64,000 nt of DNA from an uncultured Bacteroidota bacterium (GCA_902776365.1 CACYPU010000009.1:62001-126000), one strand, 5' to 3'; shown: positions 42,249-51,450, counted from the stretch's first letter. The notes: a model not told the origin generated them from the letters alone. Numbers and translations: made by a program.

Positions 42249-43402
42249 CCAACAACGAACATATCTGGGTTATCATCATGGCCGGCGGCCTTGGGAGCCG
42301 TTTCTGGCCGGTGAGCAGCGTGGATTGCCCGAAGCAGTTTGTCGACACCATGGGCGTGGGCCGCTCGATGCTGCAGCTCACCTTCGAGCGCATGGAGAAG
42401 CTCTGCCCGCGCGACCACATCGTGGTGGTGACGGGCGAGCAGTATGCCGACCGCGTGCGCGAGCAGGTGCCGGGCTTGCTCCCTTGGCAGGTGCTCGGCG
42501 AGCCGCTGCGTAGGAATACCGCCCCTTGCATCGCCTACGGCGCCGCCGTCATCGCGCAGATGGACCCCGAGGCCACCATCGTGGTGTCGCCCGCCGACCA
42601 CGCCGTCTTCGGCCTCGACCGCTTCATAAAGAACCTCTCGCAGGCCATCGACACCGTGCAGGAGCACGACTGGATCATCACCCTCGGCGCCCAGCCCGTG
42701 AAACCCGACACCAGCTACGGATACATACAGTTCAGGGAGTCGGCAAAGCCGACAGTGGATAGTGGACAGTGTGTAGTGGATAGCACACAGGAACAAATGC
42801 TACCCACTACCCACTACTCACTACCCACTAATTTGTTCGAGGTCGTCACCTTCACCGAGAAGCCGCCGGTGGAGATGGCGCGGCGGTTCATCGCCAGCGG
42901 CGAGTTCTTCTGGAACACCGGCCTGCTGGTGTGGCGCCTGCCGGTACTGAAAAAGGCCTATGAGCAGTTCCTGCCGGTCATCGCCGACACCTTCTTCAAC
43001 CTGACGCTCAACACCAGCCACTCCACGCTGGAGCAAGTCTACTCGCAATGCGAAGCCATCTCGGTGGATCACGGCATCATGGAGAAGGCCGACAACGTGC
43101 ATGTGCTGGCCGCCTCGTTCGGGTGGAGCGACGTGGAGACGTGGGATTCGCTCTACAGCGTGTTCCGTCACGACAAGGCCGGCAACGCCATCGTGAACGG
43201 CCTGGCGGTGACCTACGACACACACAACTGCGTGGTGATAGTGCCCAGCGACAAGACTGTGGTGCTCGACGGCCTGGACGGCTACATCGTGGCTTCCACC
43301 GACGACACCCTCCTTATCTGCCGTCGCAAGAACGAGGACAAAATATTCAAGTTCGCCAGCGATGCCGAGATGCAGCAACTACTATACTCAAAGGTGAAAT
43401 GA
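42245..43402 (+). CDS. Mannose-1-phosphate guanylyltransferase
   Basis: 385 residues. The GMP-transferase signature [20 protein letters not shown] is at residues 11-30, and the later conserved stretches [35 protein letters not shown] and [12 protein letters not shown] are present. The protein makes GDP-mannose for surface glycans. Normal members are about 355 residues; residues about 164-198 are a repeat-encoded insertion (42736-42838) after TSYGYIQF, before [11 protein letters not shown]. The ATGA overlap with thyA and with the next gene indicates a tight operon. The activity could also be that of the fused ManC type, but there is no isomerase domain. Confidence 0.92.
   Translation: MTNNEHIWVIIMAGGLGSRFWPVSSVDCPKQFVDTMGVGRSMLQLTFERMEKLCPRDHIVVVTGEQYADRVREQVPGLLPWQVLGEPLRRNTAPCIAYGAAVIAQMDPEATIVVSPADHAVFGLDRFIKNLSQAIDTVQEHDWIITLGAQPVKPDTSYGYIQFRESAKPTVDSGQCVVDSTQEQMLPTTHYSLPTNLFEVVTFTEKPPVEMARRFIASGEFFWNTGLLVWRLPVLKKAYEQFLPVIADTFFNLTLNTSHSTLEQVYSQCEAISVDHGIMEKADNVHVLAASFGWSDVETWDSLYSVFRHDKAGNAIVNGLAVTYDTHNCVVIVPSDKTVVLDGLDGYIVASTDDTLLICRRKNEDKIFKFASDAEMQQLLYSKVK
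42736..42838. repeat. Mini-hairpin and 7-bp CTACCCA array inserted in the guanylyltransferase gene
   Basis: GTCGGC-AAA-GCCGAC (42739-42753) is followed by AGTGGAT/AGTGGAC units (42754-42783), then CTACCCA, CTACCCA, CTACTCA, CTACCCA (42800-42830). The second half is bounded by the inverted octamers GAACAAAT (42791-42798) and ATTTGTTC (42831-42838). The GTGGATAG/CCACTAC sides can pair. The whole insertion is about 100 nt and in frame. Confidence 0.9.
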
Positions 43403-44940
43403 AAATGAGATTTCTCAAGGCAATAACATTTGTTCTCTGCCTGATGGGCATCGACTGGCAGGCACAGGCTACGGAGCAGTATCCCGACTATATTGAGTAT
43501 AGCGGGAAGAAATACGAGCTGGCGGTGAGCTGGGGGCACCCCTCGCCGCTACAAGTGTTGTATATCCGTACCAACACGCAGTCGCCCTTCCAGAGCTGGA
43601 GCACGGCCAACTACCGCGGCCATATCGCCACCTGGCGCATCAGCGACGGCAAGCTGTACCTGGTGAACGTCGACACCCGTCGCCACTATGGCCGCACAGG
43701 CACCTACTGGCCCGAAGAAGGCAAGCGACTCGACACGCTGGCGGCGCCGGGCTATTTCGGCATCGCATCGCTAGAGGTGCAACCCACTGCGGACGATGGC
43801 GCAGTGGTAGCCGACTGGTTCTCCGGTGTGCTGGAGATTGGCGACGAAGTGAAGGAGGATGGTTTGGAGAGTGCAGAGAGCGAGGGTGTGCGCTATGTAT
43901 ATGTGCGCTACGGTGAGGTGGTGGACGACCAATGGGTAACCGGCGAAGACTTCAAGCGGATGCAAACCATGACGGAGAATGACACCTCAGACCGTGCCTT
44001 CATGGACAAATACATGATTGCTCTGCTCAACAATTTCTATATCTCCTACTATTTCCAGAGTGGCATGAGTCACGATGATGTGTTATACAAAGGCCATACA
44101 GGTCGCTTTGAGGGTCAAGATTTCCGCCCGCAGTTGATGTCGCTGTTCGACTACGACCCCATGCAATTCCCCTTCAACTGGGAGAATTTCCAGCGCAACG
44201 GCACTCCCGTATGCACCTGGAGCATCAGCAATGATTCGCTGTTCATCAACAGCATCACGCTGTACTCGGGACTGGGATTCTACGAGCATGACGAGGACAC
44301 TGTAGGATTGGACTGGATATTCAAGCCCGAGCGGATTAAAGACGGCAAAGTGTTCGCTTTCTGGATGGACGGCGAACGAACCATAGAATACGGACGGGAA
44401 GTCGATGGCGAGTTTGGGTCGAAGGAGTTCCGCATGGAGCGCCAGCAACGCATCGTGCTCGACTCGGGACGTATTGTGAAGAGTGTATGGACGCCGTCGG
44501 ACTTCGACGCCGCCCCGCAGGCTGCTCTCGCCGATTGCGACCCGCAGCATGTGTACCGCTGCGCCCACTGGGGTACCGGCAACCACTACGATGAGTTGCC
44601 CGAGGTGGCTGCAGAACCGTATTGGACCGAGGGCAACGAAGCCCTGCAGGCGTGGTTCGACAACCATCCGCTGACCGACCCTCGCGCCAAGGATATGATT
44701 CTCAGAACCGTGTTGGGATTCAAGGTCAACTGCCGCGGCGAAGCCGGCGAGTGGTACATCGCATCAAAAGGCAAAGGTGTGCTGTTCGAGCTGTCCAACC
44801 AGGTGCTGGAGATTGCCAAGCAGCTGCCCAATGGCTGGACGCCCGCCACCGACGCCGACGGCAACGCCGTGGACTGCTGGCAAGTGCTGCAGTTCAGCGT
44901 CAAAGAAGGACAGTTGAAATGTACAGTTTATAAAAAGTAG
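43399..44940 (+). CDS. Secreted protein of unknown function
   Basis: 513 residues; signal peptide [20 protein letters not shown], cleaved near QAQA. Two similar halves are suggested by YPDYIEYSGKKYELAVSWGH near the start and the C-terminal HWGTGNHYDELPEVAAEPYW region, but I recognise no family. The start overlaps the guanylyltransferase stop by 4 nt; a second start at 43405 is possible. It is followed by an AT-rich gap before asnS. Function unknown. Confidence 0.75.
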   Translation: MKMRFLKAITFVLCLMGIDWQAQATEQYPDYIEYSGKKYELAVSWGHPSPLQVLYIRTNTQSPFQSWSTANYRGHIATWRISDGKLYLVNVDTRRHYGRTGTYWPEEGKRLDTLAAPGYFGIASLEVQPTADDGAVVADWFSGVLEIGDEVKEDGLESAESEGVRYVYVRYGEVVDDQWVTGEDFKRMQTMTENDTSDRAFMDKYMIALLNNFYISYYFQSGMSHDDVLYKGHTGRFEGQDFRPQLMSLFDYDPMQFPFNWENFQRNGTPVCTWSISNDSLFINSITLYSGLGFYEHDEDTVGLDWIFKPERIKDGKVFAFWMDGERTIEYGREVDGEFGSKEFRMERQQRIVLDSGRIVKSVWTPSDFDAAPQAALADCDPQHVYRCAHWGTGNHYDELPEVAAEPYWTEGNEALQAWFDNHPLTDPRAKDMILRTVLGFKVNCRGEAGEWYIASKGKGVLFELSNQVLEIAKQLPNGWTPATDADGNAVDCWQVLQFSVKEGQLKCTVYKK

Positions 44941-45017
44941 AACGTGGTTACACAATAAACCAACCCATACTGCGTTAATGATTTTTTGAATTATTTGAAA
45001 ATAAAAAACAATCATAA

Positions 45018-46421
45018 ATGAAACGTTACGAGATTAAATATCTGTTGAAAGAGGATGTGAGCGCCCTCATCGGCACCACGATATGTGTCAAAGGCTGGGT
45101 GCGCACCAAGCGCGGCAACAAGAACGTGGCCTTCCTGGCTGTGAACGACGGTTCGATTATCCATAACATCCAGGTCGTCGCCGACCCCGCGAAGTTCGAG
45201 GAAGAGCTGAAACGCATCACCACCGGTGCCTGCATCGGCGTGGAGGGCAAGCTCGTCGAGAGCCAAGGCAGCGGCCAGGCCGTCGAGGTGCAGGCCGAAC
45301 GCATCGTCGTCTACGGCGAGGCCGACCCCAACACCTACCCCCTTCAAAAGAAGGGCCACTCGATGGAGTTTCTCCGTGAAATCGGACATTTGCGCCTGCG
45401 CACCAACACCTTCGGCGCCGTCATGCGTCTGCGCCACAACATGGCCATGGCCATCCACACCTTCTTCCACGAGCGCGGCTTCTTCTACTTCCACACGCCG
45501 CTCATCACCGCCAGCGACTGCGAGGGTGCCGGCGAGATGTTCCACGTGAGCACCCTCGACCCCGAGAACCCGCCCCGCAAGGAGGACGGCAGCATCGACT
45601 GGGAGCAGGACTTCTTCGGCAAGTTCACCGCCCTCACCGTCAGCGGCCAGCTGGAAGGCGAGCTCGGTGCTACCTCGCTGGGTAAGATTTACACCTTCGG
45701 TCCCACCTTCCGCGCCGAGAACAGCAACACTCCGCGCCATCTGGCAGAGTTCTGGATGATTGAGCCCGAGATGGCCTTCTACCAACTCGACGAGCTCACC
45801 GCCCTCGAGGAGGAGTTCATCAAATACTGTGTCAAGTGGGCCCTCGACCACTGCATGGACGACCTCGAGTTCCTCAACAAGATGATTGACAATGGTCTGA
45901 TTGAGCGTCTCAAGAGCGTCATCGACACCGACTTCGTGCGCCTGCCCTACACCGAGGGTATCAAGATACTCGAGGAGGCCGTCAAGAACGGCGTGAAATT
46001 TGAGTTCCCGGTGAGCTGGGGCGTCGACCTGGCCTCCGAGCACGAGCGCTATCTGGTGGAGAAACACTTCAAGAAGCCGGTCATCATGATCGACTACCCG
46101 AAGGAGATCAAGGCCTTCTACATGAAGCAGAACGACGACGGCAAGACCGTGCAGGGCACCGACGTGCTCTTCCCGCAGATTGGCGAGATTATCGGTGGCT
46201 CGGTGCGTGAGGAGAACTACGACAAGCTTATGAAGCGCATCGAGGAGTTGAACATCCCGATGAAAGATATGTGGTGGTACCTCGACACGCGCCGCTACGG
46301 CAGCTGCCCGCACGCCGGCTTCGGCCTGGGCTTCGAGCGCCTGATGCTCTTCGTCACCGGCATGGCCAACATCCGCGACGTCATCCCCTTCCCGAGAACC
46401 CCGAAGACCGCCGAATTCTAA
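45018..46421 (+). CDS. asnS: Asparagine-tRNA ligase
   Basis: 467 residues. The N-terminal OB-fold anticodon-binding domain ([20 protein letters not shown]) is followed by a class II catalytic domain: motif 2 with [20 protein letters not shown] and motif 3 [15 protein letters not shown]. AsnRS differs from AspRS by the PRHLAEF-type sequence seen here. It charges tRNA-Asn. A perfect terminator follows the stop. No shift in composition. Confidence 0.96.
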   Translation: MKRYEIKYLLKEDVSALIGTTICVKGWVRTKRGNKNVAFLAVNDGSIIHNIQVVADPAKFEEELKRITTGACIGVEGKLVESQGSGQAVEVQAERIVVYGEADPNTYPLQKKGHSMEFLREIGHLRLRTNTFGAVMRLRHNMAMAIHTFFHERGFFYFHTPLITASDCEGAGEMFHVSTLDPENPPRKEDGSIDWEQDFFGKFTALTVSGQLEGELGATSLGKIYTFGPTFRAENSNTPRHLAEFWMIEPEMAFYQLDELTALEEEFIKYCVKWALDHCMDDLEFLNKMIDNGLIERLKSVIDTDFVRLPYTEGIKILEEAVKNGVKFEFPVSWGVDLASEHERYLVEKHFKKPVIMIDYPKEIKAFYMKQNDDGKTVQGTDVLFPQIGEIIGGSVREENYDKLMKRIEELNIPMKDMWWYLDTRRYGSCPHAGFGLGFERLMLFVTGMANIRDVIPFPRTPKTAEF

Positions 46422-46441
46422 AATTACACACTATACCATAC

Positions 46442-46475
46442 AAAAACTGCGCACTTGGGTGCGCAGTTTTTTTTT
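46442..46475 (+). terminator. Intrinsic terminator of asnS
   Basis: ACTGCGCAC pairs with GTGCGCAGT around TTGG, then T8. Classic rho-independent terminator ending asnS. Confidence 0.96.
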
Positions 46476-46490
46476 CAAATATTCGCAACT

Positions 46491-46507
46491 CGTGACAAAT
46501 TGTCACG
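46491..46507. promoter_or_regulatory. Palindrome CGTGACAAATTGTCACG
   Basis: A 17-nt perfect palindrome with central A lies between the asnS terminator and the dispanin stop. The same core, GTGACAAATTGTCAC, recurs inside the Bro-N gene (47201-47217), and a related one is at 51190-51208. It may be an operator, but only the sequence match supports this. Confidence 0.5.
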
Positions 46508-46512
46508 GGTTT

Positions 46513-46893
46513 TTAGTTAATTGACCTTATGATAAGAAAAAGTATGACAAACCCAATAAATATTCCAACACTGATTTTTCGGTATAATAATGCTTTTTCC
46601 GATAAATCAATCGCATAATCTTTCTCGCCCTTAAACCAGAAGTAATCAACCTTAAGCGAATAAAAGACAGCAGCTAGTCCTGTCGGGAAAAAACAGAAAA
46701 CCATCACTATTATTGACCATATTAGCCCGTCATGAGGAATATAATGATTTTTCTTTGACGGCATCTCAACTACCATTTTTTCATCCTTATCATTCACCTC
46801 TCCCAGTTCCTCATAAGGTTGTCCACAAACAGGACACTTTGTTACTTCTGCTGGGTATAAACTACCGCATGTAATACATTTATGTTGCTCCAT
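46513..46893 (-). CDS. Zinc-ribbon, CD225/dispanin-like membrane protein
   Basis: 126 residues. An N-terminal zinc ribbon (C6 and C9 in HKCITCGSLYP, C20 and C23 in TKCPVCGQPYEE) is followed by a two-helix domain IWSIIVMVFCFFPTGLAAVF and KISVGIFIGFVILFLIIRSI with a short YSLKVDYFWFKGEKD linker, the layout of CD225/dispanin-like proteins. Function unknown. Noticeably AT-richer than its neighbours and separated from asnS by the terminator, which may point to horizontal acquisition. Confidence 0.75.
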   Translation of the reverse strand: MEQHKCITCGSLYPAEVTKCPVCGQPYEELGEVNDKDEKMVVEMPSKKNHYIPHDGLIWSIIVMVFCFFPTGLAAVFYSLKVDYFWFKGEKDYAIDLSEKALLYRKISVGIFIGFVILFLIIRSIN

Positions 46894-46978
46894 AATCTAT
46901 CTGTTTTATAACAGATGCAAAACTACAAATATTTTCGGAACTGGCAAAATATTTCTTTTTCGTGTCACATTTTTTTCG

Positions 46979-46986
46979 TATCTTTG
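46979..46986 (+). promoter_or_regulatory. TATCTTTG -7 element of the Bro-N gene
   Basis: TATCTTTG at 46979-46986, followed by CACTTG, 24 nt before the start codon at 47010. It fits the Bacteroidota -7 motif. Confidence 0.75.
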
Positions 46987-47009
46987 CACTTGAAATTCCA
47001 AGAAGAAAC

Positions 47010-47769
47010 ATGACCAAGAAGCAAGCCATACAACTCTTTGAAGAAAAGAAAGTGCGTACCGTTTGGGATGATGAGGAGGAGAAATGGTATTTCTCTATCG
47101 TCGACACGGTGGCGGTATTAACCAACAGCGTGGATTACTTAACCGCGCGCAAGTATTGGAACAAGTTAAAACAGCGGTTAAAAGAAGAGGGAAATGAAAC
47201 GGTGACAAATTGTCACCAGTTCAAATTGCCGGCTCTCGACGGCAAGATGCGCCTTACGGATGGCACAGGTAGCAGCTGACCGCCTCGACCAGATGCAAGA
47301 CCCCGAGCTGGGTATCCAGCAGTCGCTGGCCGATTATAAACGGCTGGGCTACTCCGACAACTGGATTAACCAACGACTGAAGTCGATAGAAATACGCAAA
47401 GACCTCACTGACGAATGGAAGCGTCACGGCTTGCAGGAGGGCGTACAGTTCGCCACATTGACCGACATCATCTACAGCACCTGGTCGGGCATGACGGCTA
47501 AAGAATACAAGCAGTTCAAAGGCCTGAAGAAAGAGAACCTGCGCGACAACATGACCAACCGCGAACTGGTGCTCAACATGCTGGCTGAACTCTCCACCAA
47601 AGACATCTCCGAGGCCCGCAATCCCGAGACCTTCGGCGAACATGCCGAGGTGGCCCGACAGGGTGGCGAGATTGCCCGCAACGCCCGCGCCGAGTTGGAG
47701 GCCAAGACCGGCAAGTCCGTCGTCACCTCCCTCAACGCCAGAGATGCGTTACAGATAGAAGGCAAATAG
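47010..47769 (+). pseudogene. Bro-N (antirepressor-like) domain protein, frameshifted
   Basis: Reading from ATG 47010, a Bro-N-like N-terminus is clear (MTKKQAIQLFEEKKVRTVWD, then WYFSIVDTVAVLTNSVDYLT) through VTNCHQ and KMRLTDG. At 47259-47260 the frame changes: MAQVAADRLDQMQDPELGIQ continues the family from 47260 to the stop at 47769. About 23-25 residues that usually lie between RLTD and the MAQVAADRL stretch are missing and the loss is 3n+2 nt. The gene is thus inactive as assembled. Bro-N domains bind DNA and are common in phages and mobile elements. Confidence 0.78.
47201..47217. promoter_or_regulatory. Palindrome GGTGACAAATTGTCACC in the Bro-N gene
   Basis: Perfect 17-nt palindrome inside the coding region, coding VTNCHQ. 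Same core as 46491-46507. Could be an autoregulatory site or simply a consequence of the conserved VTNC residues. Confidence 0.5.
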
Positions 47770-47771
47770 AA

Positions 47772-48731
47772 ATGACGCAGGAAGAGATAGATATCATGTA
47801 CATGCGGCGGTGCCTGCAGTTGGCCGCCAACGGGTTGGGACGCGTGAGGCCCAATCCACTGGTGGGGTGTGTCATCGTCAAAGATGGCCGTATTATTAGC
47901 GAAGGTTTCCACCAAGAGTATGGCCACAACCACGCTGAGCGCAATGCTTTGCTGCGAATGCTACCCACTACCCACTACCCACTATCCACTCTTTACGTTA
48001 ATTTAGAGCCTTGTTCACATTACGGAAAGACGCCGCCATGCGCCGACCTCATCATCGAGAAGGGTGTCAAGCGGGTGGTGTGCTGCAACGACGACCCCAA
48101 CCCGCTGGTGGCTGGCAACGGCTTTCGTAAACTAGTGGAGGCCGGCATCGAGGTGGTGCGTCATGTGCTGGAGGAGGAAGGACGCGAGCTGAACCGCCGC
48201 TTCTTCACCTTCATGGAGCAAAAACGCCCTTACGTCATACTGAAATGGGCTGAGAGCGCCGACGGCTTCATGGCCCCGGAAGGTGAAAGGTTAAAGGTGA
48301 AAGGTGAAAGGTATTGGTTATCGACTCAGCGGCAGAACCGCCTGAACCACCGCTGGCGCACGGAGGAGGCAGCCATCCTCGTGGGCTCGGAGACCTACCT
48401 TCTAGACAAACCCAGTTTGACACCCAGACATTACCTGGGTCCGGTACCGCAGCCCGTGGTGCTCGACCGAAGGAATCGCTTGACCGACGTCCCGTCCCAT
48501 TGGCTCCACCTAAGCTATCAGACCATCCCCGAGGTGCTGCACGAGCTCTACGAGCGCAAGCTGCAGAGCGTCATCGTCGAAGGTGGCCGCAAGGTGCTGG
48601 ACGCCTTCATCGAGATAGGCCTCTACGACGAGGTGCGCATCCTGCGCAGTCCCCAGACTCTCGGCAGCGGCCTGAAGACCCCAAAGGTACCTAATATAGC
48701 ACCAAACCGCCTAACAATAATTGAAAATTGA
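47772..48731 (+). CDS. ribD: Bifunctional riboflavin biosynthesis deaminase/reductase
   Basis: 319 residues. The deaminase half has a zinc motif H-A-E (GHNHAERNALL) and LEPCSHYGKTPPCADLIIEK; the reductase half carries RPYVILKWAESADGFM, NHRWRTEEAAILVGSET and the C-terminal VIVEGGRKVLDAFIEIG. RibD converts the first GTP-derived pyrimidine to 5-amino-6-ribitylamino-uracil phosphate. Two repeat-derived segments interrupt it: 47958-48000 (7-bp CTACCCA array, residues about 63-72) and 48279-48316 (7-bp AGGTGAA array, residues about 170-182). It follows the Bro-N gene by two bases. No other rib genes are nearby. Confidence 0.93.
   Translation: MTQEEIDIMYMRRCLQLAANGLGRVRPNPLVGCVIVKDGRIISEGFHQEYGHNHAERNALLRMLPTTHYPLSTLYVNLEPCSHYGKTPPCADLIIEKGVKRVVCCNDDPNPLVAGNGFRKLVEAGIEVVRHVLEEEGRELNRRFFTFMEQKRPYVILKWAESADGFMAPEGERLKVKGERYWLSTQRQNRLNHRWRTEEAAILVGSETYLLDKPSLTPRHYLGPVPQPVVLDRRNRLTDVPSHWLHLSYQTIPEVLHELYERKLQSVIVEGGRKVLDAFIEIGLYDEVRILRSPQTLGSGLKTPKVPNIAPNRLTIIEN
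47958..48000. repeat. 7-bp CTACCCA array inside ribD (deaminase half)
   Basis: ATGCTACCCACTACCCACTA followed by CCCACTATCCACTC: tandem CTACCCA-type heptamers, in frame. The units match the array in the guanylyltransferase gene (42800-42830) base for base over about 24 nt, including the flanking ATG. Confidence 0.92.
48279..48316. repeat. 7-bp AGGTGAA array inside ribD (reductase half)
   Basis: AGGTGAA, AGGTTAA, AGGTGAA, AGGTGAA, AGGTATT in 7-bp register, in frame, encoding a charged stretch GERLKVKGERYW. Lies at the boundary between deaminase and reductase domains. Confidence 0.92.
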
Positions 48732-48737
48732 AAATTA

Positions 48738-49340
48738 ATGTTCGACGATACATATAAGACGCTGGCGGGTCCGTCGGAGGGACTTTACAAGGAGAAAGGC
48801 TCCAAGTTCCTGGCTTTCGCCTATCCCGTGCAAAGCCTCGATGAAATCAAGGCGCATCTGGAGCAGTTGAGGAAGGACTATTTCGACGCCCGCCACCATT
48901 GCTACGCCTACATCCTCGGTCCCCGCAAGGACGCCTTCCGCGCCAACGACGACGGCGAGCCCAGCGGCACTGGCGGCCGCCCCATCCACGGGCAGCTCCT
49001 CTCGGCCGACCTCACCGACACCCTCATCGTGGTGGTGCGTTATTTCGGCGGCATCCTCCTCGGCGCCAGCGGCCTGGCCAACGCCTACAAGACCGCCGCC
49101 CGCGACGCCATCGACCACGCCACCATCATCGAGAAAACCATCGACGCCCGCTACCGTTTCCTCTTCGCCTACGAGGCCATGAACGACGTCATGCGCATCC
49201 TCAAGGAGTTCGACCTCAAGCCCGAGAACCCCAACTACGCCCTCGACTGCAGCCTCGAGGTTAGCGTCCGCCAGTCGCAGAGCGTGCGCCTCTACGACCG
49301 CATCGCCGACCTCAGAACCGTTAAAATCGAAGTACTATGA
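48738..49340 (+). CDS. YigZ/IMPACT family protein
   Basis: 200 residues with the YigZ/UPF0029 signature: YKEKGSKFLAFAYPVQSLDE near the start, then DDGEPSGTGGRPIHGQLLSA, and a C-terminal domain with YEAMNDVMRILKEF. Function is not firmly known; the N-terminal fold resembles RNase/EF-like domains. The stop of ribD lies 7 nt upstream (the spacer is a TTGAAAATTGAAAA array). The 3' end overlaps the SDR gene by 4 nt. Confidence 0.88.
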   Translation: MFDDTYKTLAGPSEGLYKEKGSKFLAFAYPVQSLDEIKAHLEQLRKDYFDARHHCYAYILGPRKDAFRANDDGEPSGTGGRPIHGQLLSADLTDTLIVVVRYFGGILLGASGLANAYKTAARDAIDHATIIEKTIDARYRFLFAYEAMNDVMRILKEFDLKPENPNYALDCSLEVSVRQSQSVRLYDRIADLRTVKIEVL

Positions 49341-50164
49341 AAGTAGTATTAATCACTGGAGCCAGCAGCGGCATCGGCTACGAGGCCGCCCAGCGCCTCG
49401 CCCGCCGCGGATGCAAAGTCTACGCTGCCGCGCGGCGCCTCGAACTCATGGAACCCCTGCGCCAAGAGGGCATCGTGCCCCTCAGGCTCGACGTCTGCGA
49501 CGAAGCCTCCATGCGGCAATGCGTGGAGACCGTGATACAGGCCGAAGGACGCATCGACGTGCTCATCAACAATGCCGGTTACGGCTATTTCGGTGCCGTG
49601 GAGAACGTCAGCGACGCCGAGGCGCGACGCCAGTTGGAGGTCAATGTCTTCGGCCTCGCCACCATGTGCCGGCTGGTCATTCCCCACATGCGTAAGCAGG
49701 GTTCCGGCCGCATCGTCAACACATCGTCCATCGCCGGCCTGGTGGTGCTGCCCTTCGGTGGCTGGTATCATGTGTCGAAATACTCCGTCGAAGCCCTCAG
49801 CGACGCCCTGCGCATGGAGCTGCGCCCCTTCGGCATCAAGGTCTCCATGATTGAGCCCGGCGGCATCAAGACCGACTGGGGCCTCATCGCCGCCGACCAC
49901 CTGCGCGACTCCTCCGCGGGCACCCCCTACGAGGCCGCCGCCCTCCCCGAGGCCGACCTCATCCACAAAGCCTACAGCGGCAACCTCCTAACGAAGCCGA
50001 CCAAGATTGCCCGCGCCATTGAGCGCGCCGCCATGAGCCGCCGACCCCGCACACGCTACCGACTCGGGCGCTTCTCCACACTCGCCGTCTGGACACACCG
50101 CCTGCTCCCTGCCCGCTGGTGGGACGCGTTGCTGCTACGATTCGTCAAAATCAAGCTAAAATAG
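49337..50164 (+). CDS. Short-chain dehydrogenase/reductase family oxidoreductase
   Basis: 275 residues. The Rossmann fold begins LITGASSGIGYEAAQRLARR (TGxxxGIG), then NNAGYGYFGAVEN and the catalytic YHVSK (Tyr/Lys pair) after a Ser in RIVNTSSIAG. It oxidises or reduces an alcohol, ketone or similar with NAD(P). Substrate unknown; the C-terminal part resembles DltE-/oxidoreductase-like SDRs. Overlaps its left neighbour by 4 nt (ATGA) and the convergent kinase by 14 nt at its end. Confidence 0.9.
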   Translation: MKVVLITGASSGIGYEAAQRLARRGCKVYAAARRLELMEPLRQEGIVPLRLDVCDEASMRQCVETVIQAEGRIDVLINNAGYGYFGAVENVSDAEARRQLEVNVFGLATMCRLVIPHMRKQGSGRIVNTSSIAGLVVLPFGGWYHVSKYSVEALSDALRMELRPFGIKVSMIEPGGIKTDWGLIAADHLRDSSAGTPYEAAALPEADLIHKAYSGNLLTKPTKIARAIERAAMSRRPRTRYRLGRFSTLAVWTHRLLPARWWDALLLRFVKIKLK

Positions 50165-51062
50165 GCACCAGGAACCTGAGCGCCTTGTGTAGGTTCTCCA
50201 CCTCGAAGCGGCGGCCGCAGAGCAGCTCGCCGTCGATGCCGATATAGAACTCGCTGTCGCTCTCGAAGGTCACACGCCGGCCGCGACAGTAGGAGACGAC
50301 ATCCCGCAGCTTCTCGCTGTCCAGGTATTTCCCACTCTTGTAAGAGCCTATCATGCGGGCGAAGCGCACCACCGAGATGGGCGCCACTGCCGTCACCTCA
50401 AGCAGCCCGTCGTCGTTCTCCGACCGCGGGGCGCTGCGGAATCCGCCACCCGCATAGCGGCCGTTGGCCAGCGACGCCAGCAGCAGGTCGCCCTCCCTCC
50501 ATATTTCGCCGTCGACGCTGATGCGGCAAGGGTTGTGGCGTCCGTGGGCGAGGCTCCTCACGATGCCTGTGGGGTAGGCCATGCGGCCTCCGACGAGGGG
50601 TTTGTGGCGCACCGCAGCCATCTCGCGGCACACCTCGGCCTCGAAGCCGTAGTTGAGCGTATTGAGCGCATAGCGCACCGACTGCCGACAGGAGACCCTC
50701 ATCACGTCCACCTCCACCGTGCGCGCCTCCGTCAACGCCCGCAGGTCGCGGAAATCAGCCTCGGGCCAGTACTTCACATAGTCGTTGCCGCTGCCGCAGG
50801 GATAGCACCCCACCTCGACGTCGGCGTGGCCCATGGCGCCCGACACCACCTCGTTCAATGTGCCGTCGCCGCCGCAGGCGTAGAAGCGCAACGCCTCGCC
50901 GCCATACTCGCGGCAGCGCTCCCCCACGAAGCGCGTGGCATCCGCCGTTCCCCGGGTGACATAGACCTCCGCGTCGATATCCAGCGCCGCGACCTGGCCC
51001 TTGATGTCGTCCACGTGGCTCTTCCCACCCGCACAGGGGTTGACTATAAAAAAGTGTTTCAT
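50151..51062 (-). CDS. Diacylglycerol kinase-like lipid kinase
   Basis: 303 residues from ATG 51062 (MKHFFIVNPCAGGKSHVDDI); the frame upstream to 51104 has no family sequence. The catalytic loop FYACGGDGTLNEVVSGAMGH and later VGCYPCGSGNDYVKYWPEAD are the ATP-binding motifs of the DagK/YegS family, and the end RVTFESDSEFYIGIDGEL fits its C-terminal lobe. It probably phosphorylates a diacylglycerol or similar lipid. Convergent with the SDR gene and overlapping its end. Confidence 0.88.
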   Translation of the reverse strand: MKHFFIVNPCAGGKSHVDDIKGQVAALDIDAEVYVTRGTADATRFVGERCREYGGEALRFYACGGDGTLNEVVSGAMGHADVEVGCYPCGSGNDYVKYWPEADFRDLRALTEARTVEVDVMRVSCRQSVRYALNTLNYGFEAEVCREMAAVRHKPLVGGRMAYPTGIVRSLAHGRHNPCRISVDGEIWREGDLLLASLANGRYAGGGFRSAPRSENDDGLLEVTAVAPISVVRFARMIGSYKSGKYLDSEKLRDVVSYCRGRRVTFESDSEFYIGIDGELLCGRRFEVENLHKALRFLVPILA

Positions 51063-51189
51063 CGCCCTAAATAACGCCAGAAAGATGAAAATATTATAAA
51101 TCACCGCCGACCACTCATCGGGGGTGGGGAATAATTATTTTGCCATTCCAGAAATTTTGCGTGTTTTTGCAGTTTGAAAAAGATGTCTA

Positions 51190-51208
51190 AGGTCACAAAT
51201 TGTGACCT
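51190..51208. promoter_or_regulatory. Palindrome AGGTCACAAATTGTGACCT
   Basis: Perfect 9-bp arms around a central A. The centre CAAATTG is shared with 46491-46507 and 47201-47217, but the outer bases differ (GGTCAC versus GTGAC). Function not known. Confidence 0.5.
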
Positions 51209-51406
51209 CAAACAAACGATGATATGGCAGAGAAGAAAGATATAAAGACTTCGGATGTTGTTGTGCGAAACCAAGATGGAACGGGGACTGGTACTTGTCC
51301 CAGTATTCAAAGACACACTACGATTTGCATTTTTGACAGTTGCTCATTATATTTGATTGATTTGATAGGTATTCGCAGGCACCATAAGCTCAGCCGACAA
51401 TGCTGT

Positions 51407-51450
51407 CCCCGCACTCCCTTGCACTCCTTCGCACTCCCCTGCACTCCCCA
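51407..51450. repeat. 10-bp GCACTCCCTT array upstream of pcrA
   Basis: After CCCC come GCACTCCCTT, GCACTCCTTC, GCACTCCCCT and GCACTCCCCA in exact 10-bp register. This is the closest match to the array at 39346-39386 and is transcribed or lies just before the pcrA promoter. Confidence 0.93.

Noticed and set aside
45012..46313. 433-codon minus-strand frame
   Set aside because: Shadow of asnS, whose motifs are clear on the plus strand.
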